Notes under the pieces: generated by a model
Seen by the model: the letters and a program-made list of their open reading frames with translations, nothing else
What the model was told of the DNA's origin: nothing
The model's database searches: none
Assembly: GCF_007874125.1 (NCBI RefSeq)
Contig: NZ_CP040128.1
Coordinates: forward strand, 2,170,001 to 2,234,000
DNA: 64,000 nt
Reading direction: 5' to 3'
Source of the DNA: Noviherbaspirillum sp. UKPF54
Lineage (GTDB): Bacteria > Pseudomonadota > Gammaproteobacteria > Burkholderiales > Burkholderiaceae_D
Part shown: positions 56,151 to 64,000 of the stretch, one piece after another
Layout: each line of letters opens with the position of its first letter
How positions within the stretch are numbered: the stretch's first letter is position 1
Program-made: the position numbers and the translations under genes

Positions 56151-57554
56151 CTAGCGCAGCGCGCGCACGTCGACGAAGTGCCCGGCGATGCCGGCGGCTG
56201 CCGCCATTGCCGGCGACACCAGGTGCGTGCGGCTGCCCTGCCCCTGGCGTCCCTCGAAATTGCGGTTGGACGTCGATGCGCAGCGCTCGCCCGGCTCCAG
56301 CCGGTCGGCGTTCATTGCCAGGCACATCGAGCAGCCCGGATCGCGCCATTCGAAACCGGCTTCCTTGAAGATCTTGTCGAGTCCTTCGCGCTCGGCCTGC
56401 TCCTTCACCAGGCCGGAACCCGGCACCACCAGCGCCAGCTTCACGTTCGATGCGCGGAACTTGCCGCGCACGACGGCGGCAGCGGCGCGCAAGTCTTCGA
56501 TGCGCGAGTTGGTGCAGGAACCGATGAAGACCTTGTCGATGCGGATATCGGAGATCGCTGTGTTCGGCTTCAGGCTCATGTAGACCAGCGCCTTTTCCAT
56601 CGCGTCGCGCTTGACCGCATCCTTTTCCTTGTCCGGATCCGGCACGCGGTCGTCGATCGCGACTACCATCTCGGGCGAAGTGCCCCAGGTGACTTGCGGC
56701 TTGATCTCGGCGGCGTTGAGCGTCACCACCATGTCGAACTTGGCGCCGGCGTCGGAATGCAGCGTGCGCCAGTATTCGACCGCGCGGTCCCAGTGCGGGC
56801 CGACCGGCGAAAACGGGCGGCCTTTCACGTAGTTGATCGTGGTGTCGTCGACCGCCACCATGCCGGCGCGCGCGCCTGCCTCGATCGCCATGTTACAGAT
56901 CGTCATGCGCCCTTCCATCGACAGCGAACGGATGGTGGAGCCGGCGAATTCGATCGCGTAGCCGGTGCCGCCGGCAGTGCCGATCTTGCCGATCACGGCC
57001 AGCACGATGTCCTTGGCGGTGACGCCGAACGGCAGCGCGCCATCGACCTGCACCAGCATCGCCTTGGATTTCTTGGCCAGCAGAGTCTGGGTCGCCAACA
57101 CATGCTCGACCTCCGAAGTGCCGATGCCGTGCGCCAGGCAGCCGAAGGCGCCGTGGGTGGAAGTATGCGAGTCGCCGCACACGACCGTCATGCCCGGCAG
57201 GGTGGCTCCCTGCTCCGGCCCGATCACGTGCACGATCCCCTGGCGCTTGTCGCGCATGCTGAAATAGGTTAGCCCGTACTCCTTGGTATTGGCGTCCAGC
57301 GTCTCGACCTGCAGGCGCGATACCGGATCGGCGATGCCCTGGGCGCGGCCCGTGGTCGGCACGTTGTGGTCGGCCACCGCCAGGTTGGCGGAATTGCGCC
57401 ACGGCTTGCGTCCAGCCAGTTTCAGACCTTCGAATGCCTGCGGGCTGGTGACTTCATGCACCAGGTGACGATCGATATAGAGAACGGCGGTGCCATCCTC
57501 TTCGGTATGCACGACGTGCGATTCCCAGAGTTTGTCGTAGAGCGTTTGAGCCAT
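56151..57554 (-). CDS. leuC: 3-isopropylmalate dehydratase large subunit
   Basis: 467 residues, aconitase family. [35 protein letters not shown], and the 4Fe-4S cysteines in [17 protein letters not shown] (about 346) and [34 protein letters not shown] (about 407-440). Isomerises 2- to 3-isopropylmalate with LeuD. First gene of the leuC-D-B run. Confidence 0.98.
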   Translation of the reverse strand: MAQTLYDKLWESHVVHTEEDGTAVLYIDRHLVHEVTSPQAFEGLKLAGRKPWRNSANLAVADHNVPTTGRAQGIADPVSRLQVETLDANTKEYGLTYFSMRDKRQGIVHVIGPEQGATLPGMTVVCGDSHTSTHGAFGCLAHGIGTSEVEHVLATQTLLAKKSKAMLVQVDGALPFGVTAKDIVLAVIGKIGTAGGTGYAIEFAGSTIRSLSMEGRMTICNMAIEAGARAGMVAVDDTTINYVKGRPFSPVGPHWDRAVEYWRTLHSDAGAKFDMVVTLNAAEIKPQVTWGTSPEMVVAIDDRVPDPDKEKDAVKRDAMEKALVYMSLKPNTAISDIRIDKVFIGSCTNSRIEDLRAAAAVVRGKFRASNVKLALVVPGSGLVKEQAEREGLDKIFKEAGFEWRDPGCSMCLAMNADRLEPGERCASTSNRNFEGRQGQGSRTHLVSPAMAAAAGIAGHFVDVRALR

Positions 57555-57707
57555 GTTTCAAGAGCGAGCCAAAAGGATGCGCCATGCAGCGCAATACGTT
57601 GGAAAGAGTCCTTGATTATGCCATAGTGCAGCGCAAAACCGCGGCGCGCCCGGCGAAAGGCGTGCACGATCGGCCCCGGCAGAAGATTGTTAATTCTTTT
57701 TTAATCC

Positions 57708-58535
57708 CTACTTCTTGCGCGCCTGCTCGTAGAGCGGCATTACCCGCTGCGAATAGTTGGTCAGGTCATTCAGGCGATCTTCGCGTGACGGGTGAGTCGA
57801 CAGGAACTTGATTGGCTCCGCGCCGCCGATTTGTCCCATTTTCTGCCACAGCGAGATGGCCGCGCGCGGATCGTAGCCCGCACGCGCGGCCAGCTCCACG
57901 CCCATGCGGTCGGCTTCCGATTCCTGGTTGCGCGAATGCGGCAGGCCCACCAGGCCCATATAGGCGTATTCGGCGCCCTTCTGTCCGATGTCGCCCAAGC
58001 CGAGCAATTCGGAACCGATCTGGATCAGGCTGCCCGCCACCATTTGCTCCGAAGCGCGCTCGCGCGAATGCTCGCGCAAGGCATGCGAGATTTCGTGACC
58101 GAGGACGGCGGCCAGTTCGTCGTCGGTGACATTGAGCTTATCGATCAGGCCGGTATAAACCGCAATCTTCCCTCCGGGCATGGCCCAGGCATTCACTTCC
58201 GGGGAGGTCAGCACATTGGCTTCCCAGGCCCACTGCAGGGCATCGGGACGGAAAACCGCGGTTTGGGGAATCAACCGGTTGACGATGTTGCGCACGCGCT
58301 GCACTTGGGTGGAATTTCGGTTGAGCAAGCCTTTGCTGCGTGCCTCATTCATTACCTGCGCATACTCCTGGCTGGCCGCCTGCTGGATTTCAGCGGCCGG
58401 CACTGCCATGCGCTGCTCGCGCGTCACGCCGACGGCGCCGCCTTGCGTGGTTTGCACCGTTTCGCAGGCAACCAGCGAGAGCATCACCGTCGCCGTCGCC
58501 AACTTCGATAGCAGGCTTCTCATGATCGGTTTCAT
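57708..58535 (-). CDS. M48-family metallopeptidase lipoprotein
   Basis: 275 residues. Lipobox LSLVACETV near residue 24, zinc motif HEISH in AAVLGHEISHALREHSRERASE (about 147), third-ligand region RNQESEADRMGVELAARAGYDP. Like LoiP/YcaL/BepA-type periplasmic proteases anchored in the outer membrane, without the TPR domain of BepA. AGGAG precedes ATG 58535, which overlaps the MFS stop by four bases. Confidence 0.92.
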   Translation of the reverse strand: MKPIMRSLLSKLATATVMLSLVACETVQTTQGGAVGVTREQRMAVPAAEIQQAASQEYAQVMNEARSKGLLNRNSTQVQRVRNIVNRLIPQTAVFRPDALQWAWEANVLTSPEVNAWAMPGGKIAVYTGLIDKLNVTDDELAAVLGHEISHALREHSRERASEQMVAGSLIQIGSELLGLGDIGQKGAEYAYMGLVGLPHSRNQESEADRMGVELAARAGYDPRAAISLWQKMGQIGGAEPIKFLSTHPSREDRLNDLTNYSQRVMPLYEQARKK

Positions 58536-59707
58536 TTTTTCTCCTCATGACGATGGGGTTGCCAGCGGTATGACAATGCCGCCGCCGCGGCGCCCGCCAG
58601 CGCGAACATTGCTGCCATTAAATAGACTGTTTGCGAGCCAAATGTATCCCAGAACACGCCCAAAATCAGTCCGCCCAAGGTGCCGCCCAGCCCATATGAA
58701 ATGCTGGTGAATAGCGCCTGGCCGCTTGCCTGCAGCGGCCCGGAGAACCAGCGCTGCAGGGTTGCCACGGATGCCGAATGATGGGTGCCGAAGGTGGCAG
58801 CATGCATTACCTGAGCCGCCAGCAGCAAGATCAGCGACTGCGCGCCGAAGCCGATCAGCAGAAAGCGCAGCACCGCGATCAGCAGGCTGGCCATCATCAG
58901 CTTTTGCACGCCGTAGCGGCGAAAAATTGGTGCCTGGAAAAAGAAAAAGGCGATTTCCACCACCACGCCGAGCGACCACATGAGGCCGATCACCGTATTG
59001 CTGTAGCCGATCTGCGCCAGGTACAGCGAGTAGAAGACATAGAGCGACGCGTGCGCCGCGATCATCATGAAGGTCGACACAAAAAACGCCAGCACTTCGC
59101 GCCTGCGCAGCAACGCGATGACGGATGGAGCGCCGTGCGGTGCGGTGACCGGCGCCGCCTCCTGCATGCGCAGGCTGGCCACCAGCACCAGCGCGAGCAA
59201 GGATATCGAGATCCAGGGCATCAGATGGATGCCGAAGCGGTCGAGCGCTGGCCCGGCGAGCGTCACCGTCAGGATGAAGCCGACCGACCCCCACAGGCGC
59301 AGGCGGCCGTAGTGGGTAAGGTCGCCGCGCATCTCCGACAACATCAAGGCTTCCGACAACGGCGCCTGGGCGCTGGTAAACAGGTTCACCAGGACCATCA
59401 CCAGGAAGAAGTGTGCAAACGTCTGGCCGACAAAGATGCCGGCGAACAGCGCGGTGGCCGCCACTGCGGTCAGCCGCAATACCGTCACTCGCTTCTGGTG
59501 GCGGTCGGCCACCCAGCCCCACAGGTTGGGACCGAAGATGCGCATGACCTGCATCAGCGACATCAACACGCCGATCTCGGCGGCGCTCATGCCCTTGCCT
59601 GAAAAATACAGGCTGGCGTACGGCGAAAACACGCCGACGTAGCCGTAGTACGCGAAGAAGAACAGAGCGAAACTGAACGACTGCTTTGGCCAGGACGGAT
59701 GCTGCAC
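58532..59707 (-). CDS. MFS transporter of the HcaT/PPP type
   Basis: 391 residues, twelve hydrophobic segments. The start FSFALFFFAYYGYVGVFSPYASLYFSGKGMSAAEIGVLMSL and WGWVADRHQKRVTVLR resemble the MFS_1-like phenylpropionate/nucleoside permease group (HcaT, YcaD-like). The substrate is not inferable. Coupled to the M48 gene by an ATGA overlap. Confidence 0.85.
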   Translation of the reverse strand: MQHPSWPKQSFSFALFFFAYYGYVGVFSPYASLYFSGKGMSAAEIGVLMSLMQVMRIFGPNLWGWVADRHQKRVTVLRLTAVAATALFAGIFVGQTFAHFFLVMVLVNLFTSAQAPLSEALMLSEMRGDLTHYGRLRLWGSVGFILTVTLAGPALDRFGIHLMPWISISLLALVLVASLRMQEAAPVTAPHGAPSVIALLRRREVLAFFVSTFMMIAAHASLYVFYSLYLAQIGYSNTVIGLMWSLGVVVEIAFFFFQAPIFRRYGVQKLMMASLLIAVLRFLLIGFGAQSLILLLAAQVMHAATFGTHHSASVATLQRWFSGPLQASGQALFTSISYGLGGTLGGLILGVFWDTFGSQTVYLMAAMFALAGAAAAALSYRWQPHRHEEKK

Positions 59708-59752
59708 GGAAGTGTGATTATGAGTGCCGCAGGCTTGGTTGTGCGGCGCGCC

Positions 59753-59781
59753 GTTGTCGCTCGGCCTGCCCTTGCGACAAC
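59753..59781 (-). terminator. Hairpin downstream of aroC
   Basis: GTTGTCGC (59753-59760) pairs with GCGACAAC (59774-59781). No T-run; weak candidate. Confidence 0.35.
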
Positions 59782-59818
59782 GTCCCCGGGATGCCCCCCG
59801 GGCAGCGGCGTGGCGGCA

Positions 59819-60919
59819 TTACCTGATGCGCGCGGCGATCTTCGGGGTATCGACGCGCACGTCGCCGCACTGCGCGCGGTGACGCAACGCGTGGTCCATC
59901 AGGACCAGCGCCAGCATCGCTTCCGCAATCGGCGTGGCGCGAATGCCTACACAGGGATCGTGACGCCCGAAGGTTTCGACGTTGACCGGATTGCCGCTCT
60001 TGTCGATCGAACGGCGCGGCGTGCGGATGCTCGACGTGGGCTTGATCGCGATCGAGACCGTGATGTCCTGCCCGGTCGAAATGCCGCCCAGGATGCCGCC
60101 GGCGTGATTGGTTGCAAAGCCCTGCGGCGTCAGTTCGTCGCCGTGCACCGTTCCCTTTTGCGCGATCGACTTGAAGCCGGCGCCGATTTCGACACCCTTG
60201 ACCGCGTTAATCCCCATCATGGCATACGCGATATCGGCATCCAGCTTGTCGTAGATCGGTTCGCCCAGTCCGACGGGCACGTTTTGCGCAACGACGTCAA
60301 TGCGCGCGCCGCAGGAGTCACCGTCCTTGCGCAGCGCATCCATGTAAGCCTCCAGCTGCGGCAGGATATCCGCATTGGCGGCAAAAAACGGGTTGTCCGG
60401 CACATGCTCCCAGGACTGGAACGGGATTTCGATCTCGCCGAGCTGGCTCATGCACCCCTGGAAGGTGGTGCCGAATTGCTGGTGCAGCCATTTCTTGGCG
60501 ATGGCGGCGGCGCCGACCACCGGTGCGGTCAGGCGCGCCGACGAGCGTCCGCCGCCGCGCGGGTCGCGGATGCCGTATTTGTGCCAGTAGGTGTAGTCCG
60601 CATGGCCAGGCCGGAACGTGTCGGCAATATTGCCGTAGTCTTTGCTGCGCTGGTCTTCGTTGCGAATCAACAACGCGATCGGCGTGCCGGTCGTCTTGCC
60701 CTCGTACACGCCGGACAGGATTTCCACCGTGTCCGATTCCTGGCGCTGCGTCACGTGCCGCGACGTGCCCGGCTTGCGGCGGTCGAGTTCGGGCTGGATA
60801 TCGGCTTCCGACAAGGCCATGCCCGGCGGGCAGCCATCCACCACGCAACCGATGGCCGGGCCGTGCGACTCGCCGAAAGTGGTGACCGAAAAGAGCGTGC
60901 CGATAGTGTTGCCGGACAT
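59819..60919 (-). CDS. aroC: Chorismate synthase
   Basis: 366 residues from ATG 60919 ([33 protein letters not shown]), the family N-terminus. [27 protein letters not shown] (about 103-129) is the second signature; [22 protein letters not shown] ends it. FMN-dependent elimination of phosphate from EPSP to chorismate, feeding the trp genes nearby. Confidence 0.97.
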   Translation of the reverse strand: MSGNTIGTLFSVTTFGESHGPAIGCVVDGCPPGMALSEADIQPELDRRKPGTSRHVTQRQESDTVEILSGVYEGKTTGTPIALLIRNEDQRSKDYGNIADTFRPGHADYTYWHKYGIRDPRGGGRSSARLTAPVVGAAAIAKKWLHQQFGTTFQGCMSQLGEIEIPFQSWEHVPDNPFFAANADILPQLEAYMDALRKDGDSCGARIDVVAQNVPVGLGEPIYDKLDADIAYAMMGINAVKGVEIGAGFKSIAQKGTVHGDELTPQGFATNHAGGILGGISTGQDITVSIAIKPTSSIRTPRRSIDKSGNPVNVETFGRHDPCVGIRATPIAEAMLALVLMDHALRHRAQCGDVRVDTPKIAARIR

Positions 60920-61259
60920 GGTGATATCGAATTGATTAGAAAGGCACGATTTTAACGTATCGTCCTTGCAGCCGTAGAAAAAACGCGACAACCAACAGTT
61001 GCGGCGACGGATTAACCACATGAAAAAATTAAGGAAATGTCTTGATTGCACGACAGCAAAATATCGTGCAGTATCCAAACAATAATTTACAGAGCGAAAT
61101 TACTTAACTGAAAGCATGTCCACCGCTTAGTAAGCTAATCTGGACAAGCGCCAAGAAAAATTACTAGCCTGGCAATACAAAACCTATCGCCGTACTGTTT
61201 CACATGGAATTTTCTGTATATTGCTTTCAGGCAAAAACCTCTGAGCTGCGGGGGGGACA
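60920..61259. other. Divergent intergenic region aroC / response regulator
   Basis: 340 bases, clearly A+T-richer than the flanks. It must hold the aroC promoter (leftward) and that of the response regulator (rightward). The best -10 candidate for the latter is TATATT at 61217-61222 but with no good -35. No gene or hairpin with a T-run is seen. Confidence 0.5.
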
Positions 61260-63500
61260 ATGAGCGGATCGAGAACGTCGGCTGGCGACGATCTGATATT
61301 TCTGGAAGAAACGACGGAGGCGAGCAGCGCTCCCGGATGCCCCACCGGACAGCACGTCTGGCGGGTCATGATCGTCGACGACGATGCCGATGTCCATTCG
61401 GCCACCATGTTCGCGCTCGCCAACCTGGAAATGCAGCACCGCCCCCTGGAATTCCTGCATGCCTATTCGGCGGCGCAGGCGCGCGAGCTGCTGGCCCGCG
61501 AAAAAGACATTGCGGTCATCCTGCTCGATGTCGTGATGGAACAGGGCGACTCAGGGCTGCAACTGGTGCGCCACATCCGCGAAGTGCTCAAGCTCAGCGA
61601 GGTCCGCATCATCCTGCGCACCGGCCAGCCCGGCTATGCGCCGGAAATCGATGCCATCCGCGATTTCGACATCAACGATTACAAGACCAAGTCGGAGCTA
61701 ACCCGCATCAAGCTGTACACCACGGTCACCGCCGCCATCCGTTCCTACGAACAGATCTGCGCGATCAACGCCAGCCGGCGCGGCCTCGACCGTATCGTGC
61801 GGGCCAGTTCGGAATTGATGGCGCTGCACGGTCTGGACAGTTTTGCCGCAGGCGTCCTTAGCCAGGTGGCGTGCCTGCTCGACCTGCCTCCGAACGGGCT
61901 GCTTTGCCTGCATGAAAAATCGGATGAGCACGGGCATGAATTGTTGACCGTGGCGGCCCGCGGAATGCACGCTGGACTGCTGAACAAGCCGATCTGCGCG
62001 CTTTCCAATGCCCATGTTGCGGGCGCCATGCAGGCTGCGCTGCGCGAGCGCCACCACGTCTACGGAGACGATTTCGCCACGCTTTACCTGGGCGGCAATG
62101 CCAGAGCCGAATTCGTCGCGTTTATCGATACCGGCAAAACCGTCGGCGAGATCGATCGGCAATTGCTGAACGTATTCTGCCGCACCATCGCCGTCGGCCT
62201 GGACAATGTACTGCTCATGTCCCGCCTGCACACGTCCGCGTTTTACGATCCGCTGACCAAGCTACCCAATCGTACCCGGCTCAAGGAAATGCTGGACGCG
62301 GCGCTCGCAGCCCCATCCCGGGCCGAAGCCACGCTCGCGCTGGTCGACATCGACCATTTTGCCGAGACTAACGATGCGCTGGGTCACCAGTTCGGCGACT
62401 CGCTCCTGCTCGGCGTGGCGGCGCGCCTGCAATCGGAGCTGGGCGATTCGCTGGTGGTCGGGCGCGTGGGCGGCGATACCTTCGCCGTGCTCGGCAACGC
62501 TGCACTGGTCAACCCAGACCTGATCCTGGATCTGTTCGACAAGCCGTTCCACATCGATGGGCAGGAAGTGCAGCTTTCCGCCACCGCAGGCCTGGTCAAC
62601 CTGCACGACTACGAAGGCTGCGGCGCGGACGCGCTCAAGGACGCCGACATCGCGCTCAAGCGCGCCAAGCTTCTGCAGCGCGCCGGCCATTTCTATTTCT
62701 CGCGCAGCATGGGAGTGGACATCCGCGAACGGGTGCGCCTGATGCACGCTCTGCGCTCCGCCCTGGAAGCGAAGGAACTGTTCGTCGTCTATCAGCCGCA
62801 AATCGATCTCGCGACGCGCCGCCCGGTCGGCGCGGAAGCCTTGCTGCGCTGGAAGACCAAGGACGGCACCTTCATCGCGCCCGACCGCTTCATTCCGATC
62901 GCCGAGTACTCCGGCCTGATTATCGAGATCGGCGAACAGGTGATGCGCGTCGCCTGCGAGGAGCTGGTGCGGCTGCAAGCGCTCGGCTTCACCGATTTCA
63001 CGATGTCGATCAACGTCTCCCAGGTCCAGTTCCGCCATCCGCGCTTCCTTGACACGCTGCGCGCGGTGCTGGTCGACACAGGGGCGCCGGCCTCGCGCAT
63101 CGAGCTGGAAATCACCGAATCGATCGCCATGGAGGAACCCGATGCGCTGATCGAACTGCTCGGCAAGATCAAGCAGATCGGGGTCAGCATCGCGATCGAC
63201 GATTTCGGCACCGGCTTTTCGTCGCTCAGCTACCTGCAGCGCCTGCAGGCCGACCGCCTCAAGATCGACCGTGGCTTCGTGACGGAGATCACCAGTTCAG
63301 CGCGCGGCAGCAGCATTGCCGAGATGGTGATTCAGCTCGGCCGCAACCTCGGCCTGTCGGTGGTGGCGGAGGGCGTCGAGGATGAACGGCAGGCGGAAAT
63401 ACTGGCCGCGCTCGGTTGCCCGCTGGCGCAAGGCTACCTGTTCGCACGACCGATGACGGTCGAGCAATTGCAGAGCTGGCTGGAGCACACCGCCGCATGA
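61260..63500 (+). CDS. Response regulator REC-DUF3369-GGDEF-EAL, probable c-di-GMP phosphodiesterase
   Basis: 746 residues. REC domain with Asp40-42, phospho-acceptor Asp90 (VILLDVVM), Thr121 and Lys142/144. A DUF3369 GAF-like region spans ~170-320. The GGDEF domain (about 325-485) is degenerate: RVGGDTF at 402-408 lacks the catalytic Glu, and the entry motif reads DIDHFAETND. The EAL domain (about 495-740) is complete: GAEALLRW at 524-531, EITES, IDDFGTGFSSLSYLQRL, DRLKIDRGFV and VVAEGVED. Expected net activity is c-di-GMP hydrolysis, controlled by phosphorylation. GGGGGGG lies before the ATG. The next gene encodes a membrane sensor, its likely partner. Confidence 0.92.
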   Translation: MSGSRTSAGDDLIFLEETTEASSAPGCPTGQHVWRVMIVDDDADVHSATMFALANLEMQHRPLEFLHAYSAAQARELLAREKDIAVILLDVVMEQGDSGLQLVRHIREVLKLSEVRIILRTGQPGYAPEIDAIRDFDINDYKTKSELTRIKLYTTVTAAIRSYEQICAINASRRGLDRIVRASSELMALHGLDSFAAGVLSQVACLLDLPPNGLLCLHEKSDEHGHELLTVAARGMHAGLLNKPICALSNAHVAGAMQAALRERHHVYGDDFATLYLGGNARAEFVAFIDTGKTVGEIDRQLLNVFCRTIAVGLDNVLLMSRLHTSAFYDPLTKLPNRTRLKEMLDAALAAPSRAEATLALVDIDHFAETNDALGHQFGDSLLLGVAARLQSELGDSLVVGRVGGDTFAVLGNAALVNPDLILDLFDKPFHIDGQEVQLSATAGLVNLHDYEGCGADALKDADIALKRAKLLQRAGHFYFSRSMGVDIRERVRLMHALRSALEAKELFVVYQPQIDLATRRPVGAEALLRWKTKDGTFIAPDRFIPIAEYSGLIIEIGEQVMRVACEELVRLQALGFTDFTMSINVSQVQFRHPRFLDTLRAVLVDTGAPASRIELEITESIAMEEPDALIELLGKIKQIGVSIAIDDFGTGFSSLSYLQRLQADRLKIDRGFVTEITSSARGSSIAEMVIQLGRNLGLSVVAEGVEDERQAEILAALGCPLAQGYLFARPMTVEQLQSWLEHTAA

Positions 63501-63528
63501 CGCGGCATCTCATCCGGGAGCAGCCGTG

Positions 63529-64000
63529 ATGCGCAGAAGACGCACCCTGACACTGCGGCGCGCGATCGTGCTCATGGTGATGCTCGGCTTGCTGATACCC
63601 GCCCTGCTCATCAGCGGCTACTCCTGGATCAATCGCTATAACGAGGACATCCGCAAGCAGACCGAGGGCCTGCTGCAGCAGAATGCCGCGGTTCTGGCCA
63701 CCGGCATGCAGGAGCCGCTGTGGAACCTCAACCAAGAAAGTGGCAATGCACTGCTGGAAGCGATGATGTCGCGCGACGAGGACATCGTGCGCATCGAAGT
63801 GCGCGACAACGCGCTCGGCGTGTTCGTCTCGGGCGAGCATCCGGAACGCCGCGACGGTTATACCGCGGTCACGGAAAAGCCCGTTCTCTACCATGGCAGC
63901 ACCATCGGCTCGGTGCAGATCGAGGTCGGCAGCACAAGGCTGCGCCGAGCCCTGCTCGCGGGCCTGCTGGAATCGACGACGGCGATGGTCGCGCAGGCGG
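63529..64000 (+). CDS. Membrane sensor protein, probably histidine kinase (3' end outside window)
   Basis: The frame is open from ATG 63529 (GGGAG eight bases upstream) to the window end, 157 residues. Basic start MRRRRTLTLRR, a membrane helix AIVLMVMLGLLIPALLISGYS, then a periplasmic region that begins NRYNEDIRKQTEGLLQQNAAVLATGMQEPLWNLNQESG, the pattern of sensor kinases with an extracytoplasmic loop before the second helix; that helix may begin at LRRALLAGLLESTT. The kinase domain is not in the window, so the class is inferred from the adjoining response regulator. Confidence 0.7.
   Translation, partial: MRRRRTLTLRRAIVLMVMLGLLIPALLISGYSWINRYNEDIRKQTEGLLQQNAAVLATGMQEPLWNLNQESGNALLEAMMSRDEDIVRIEVRDNALGVFVSGEHPERRDGYTAVTEKPVLYHGSTIGSVQIEVGSTRLRRALLAGLLESTTAMVAQA

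Noticed and set aside
60920..61078. 53-codon upstream extension of aroC
   Set aside because: Chorismate synthase begins at MSGNTIG; the extra residues are unlike any family member and lie in A+T-rich intergenic DNA.

Overview
The window reads as a chromosomal segment of a betaproteobacterium of the order Burkholderiales, most likely family Oxalobacteraceae (Herbaspirillum/Herminiimonas-like). The basis is gene order: pnp-rpsO, leuA-pssA near ilvCNB, the run sigma factor-DUF3619-DUF3106-RDD, purF-cvpA-SPOR-folC-accD-trpA-trpB-trpF-truA-fimV-asd-leuB-leuD-leuC, and dense high-GC coding. I see no tRNA, rRNA, CRISPR array, insertion sequence or prophage.

Layout. 1-800: 3' end of a GAF-GGDEF diguanylate cyclase. 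900-3510: pnp and rpsO. 3660-11400: a small lipoprotein, leuA with a leucine-rich leader peptide, pssA, a SIMPL-domain protein and the ilvB-ilvN-ilvC operon. 11900-14040: an ECF-type sigma factor operon. 14050-25600: a lipid-flavoured accessory region with an FFLEELY-motif protein, a Tat-exported small subunit, a GMC oxidoreductase, a lipase-like hydrolase, CorA, a fasciclin protein, a 662-residue fatty acyl-CoA reductase-like double SDR, a phasin, a patatin, a TetR regulator and a TPR-like protein. 25750-26350: a LOG-family protein. 26400-39100: a full MSHA-type type IV pilus locus on the minus strand. 39200-40600: a sulfur amino acid PLP enzyme behind a SAM-II-like riboswitch. 40680-49800: purF to truA. 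49880-57560: fimV, asd and leuB-leuD-entericidin-leuC. 57700-60920: an M48 lipoprotein peptidase, an MFS transporter and aroC. 61260-64000: a REC-GGDEF-EAL response regulator and the start of a membrane sensor protein.

The genes fall into three working groups. Branched-chain, aromatic and sulfur amino acid synthesis carries two cis-acting RNA control elements: a leader peptide before leuA and a SAM-sensing leader before the PLP enzyme. The MSHA pilus has an extension ATPase of the c-di-GMP-binding MshEN type, and c-di-GMP enzymes lie at both ends of the window. The 14-25 kb region looks like storage-lipid or fatty-alcohol metabolism. The strongest candidates for follow-up are the apparently leaderless leucine leader peptide, the SAM-II-like riboswitch with a visible antiterminator/terminator switch, the minor pilin with an extra C-terminal beta domain, and the putative fatty-alcohol gene set.
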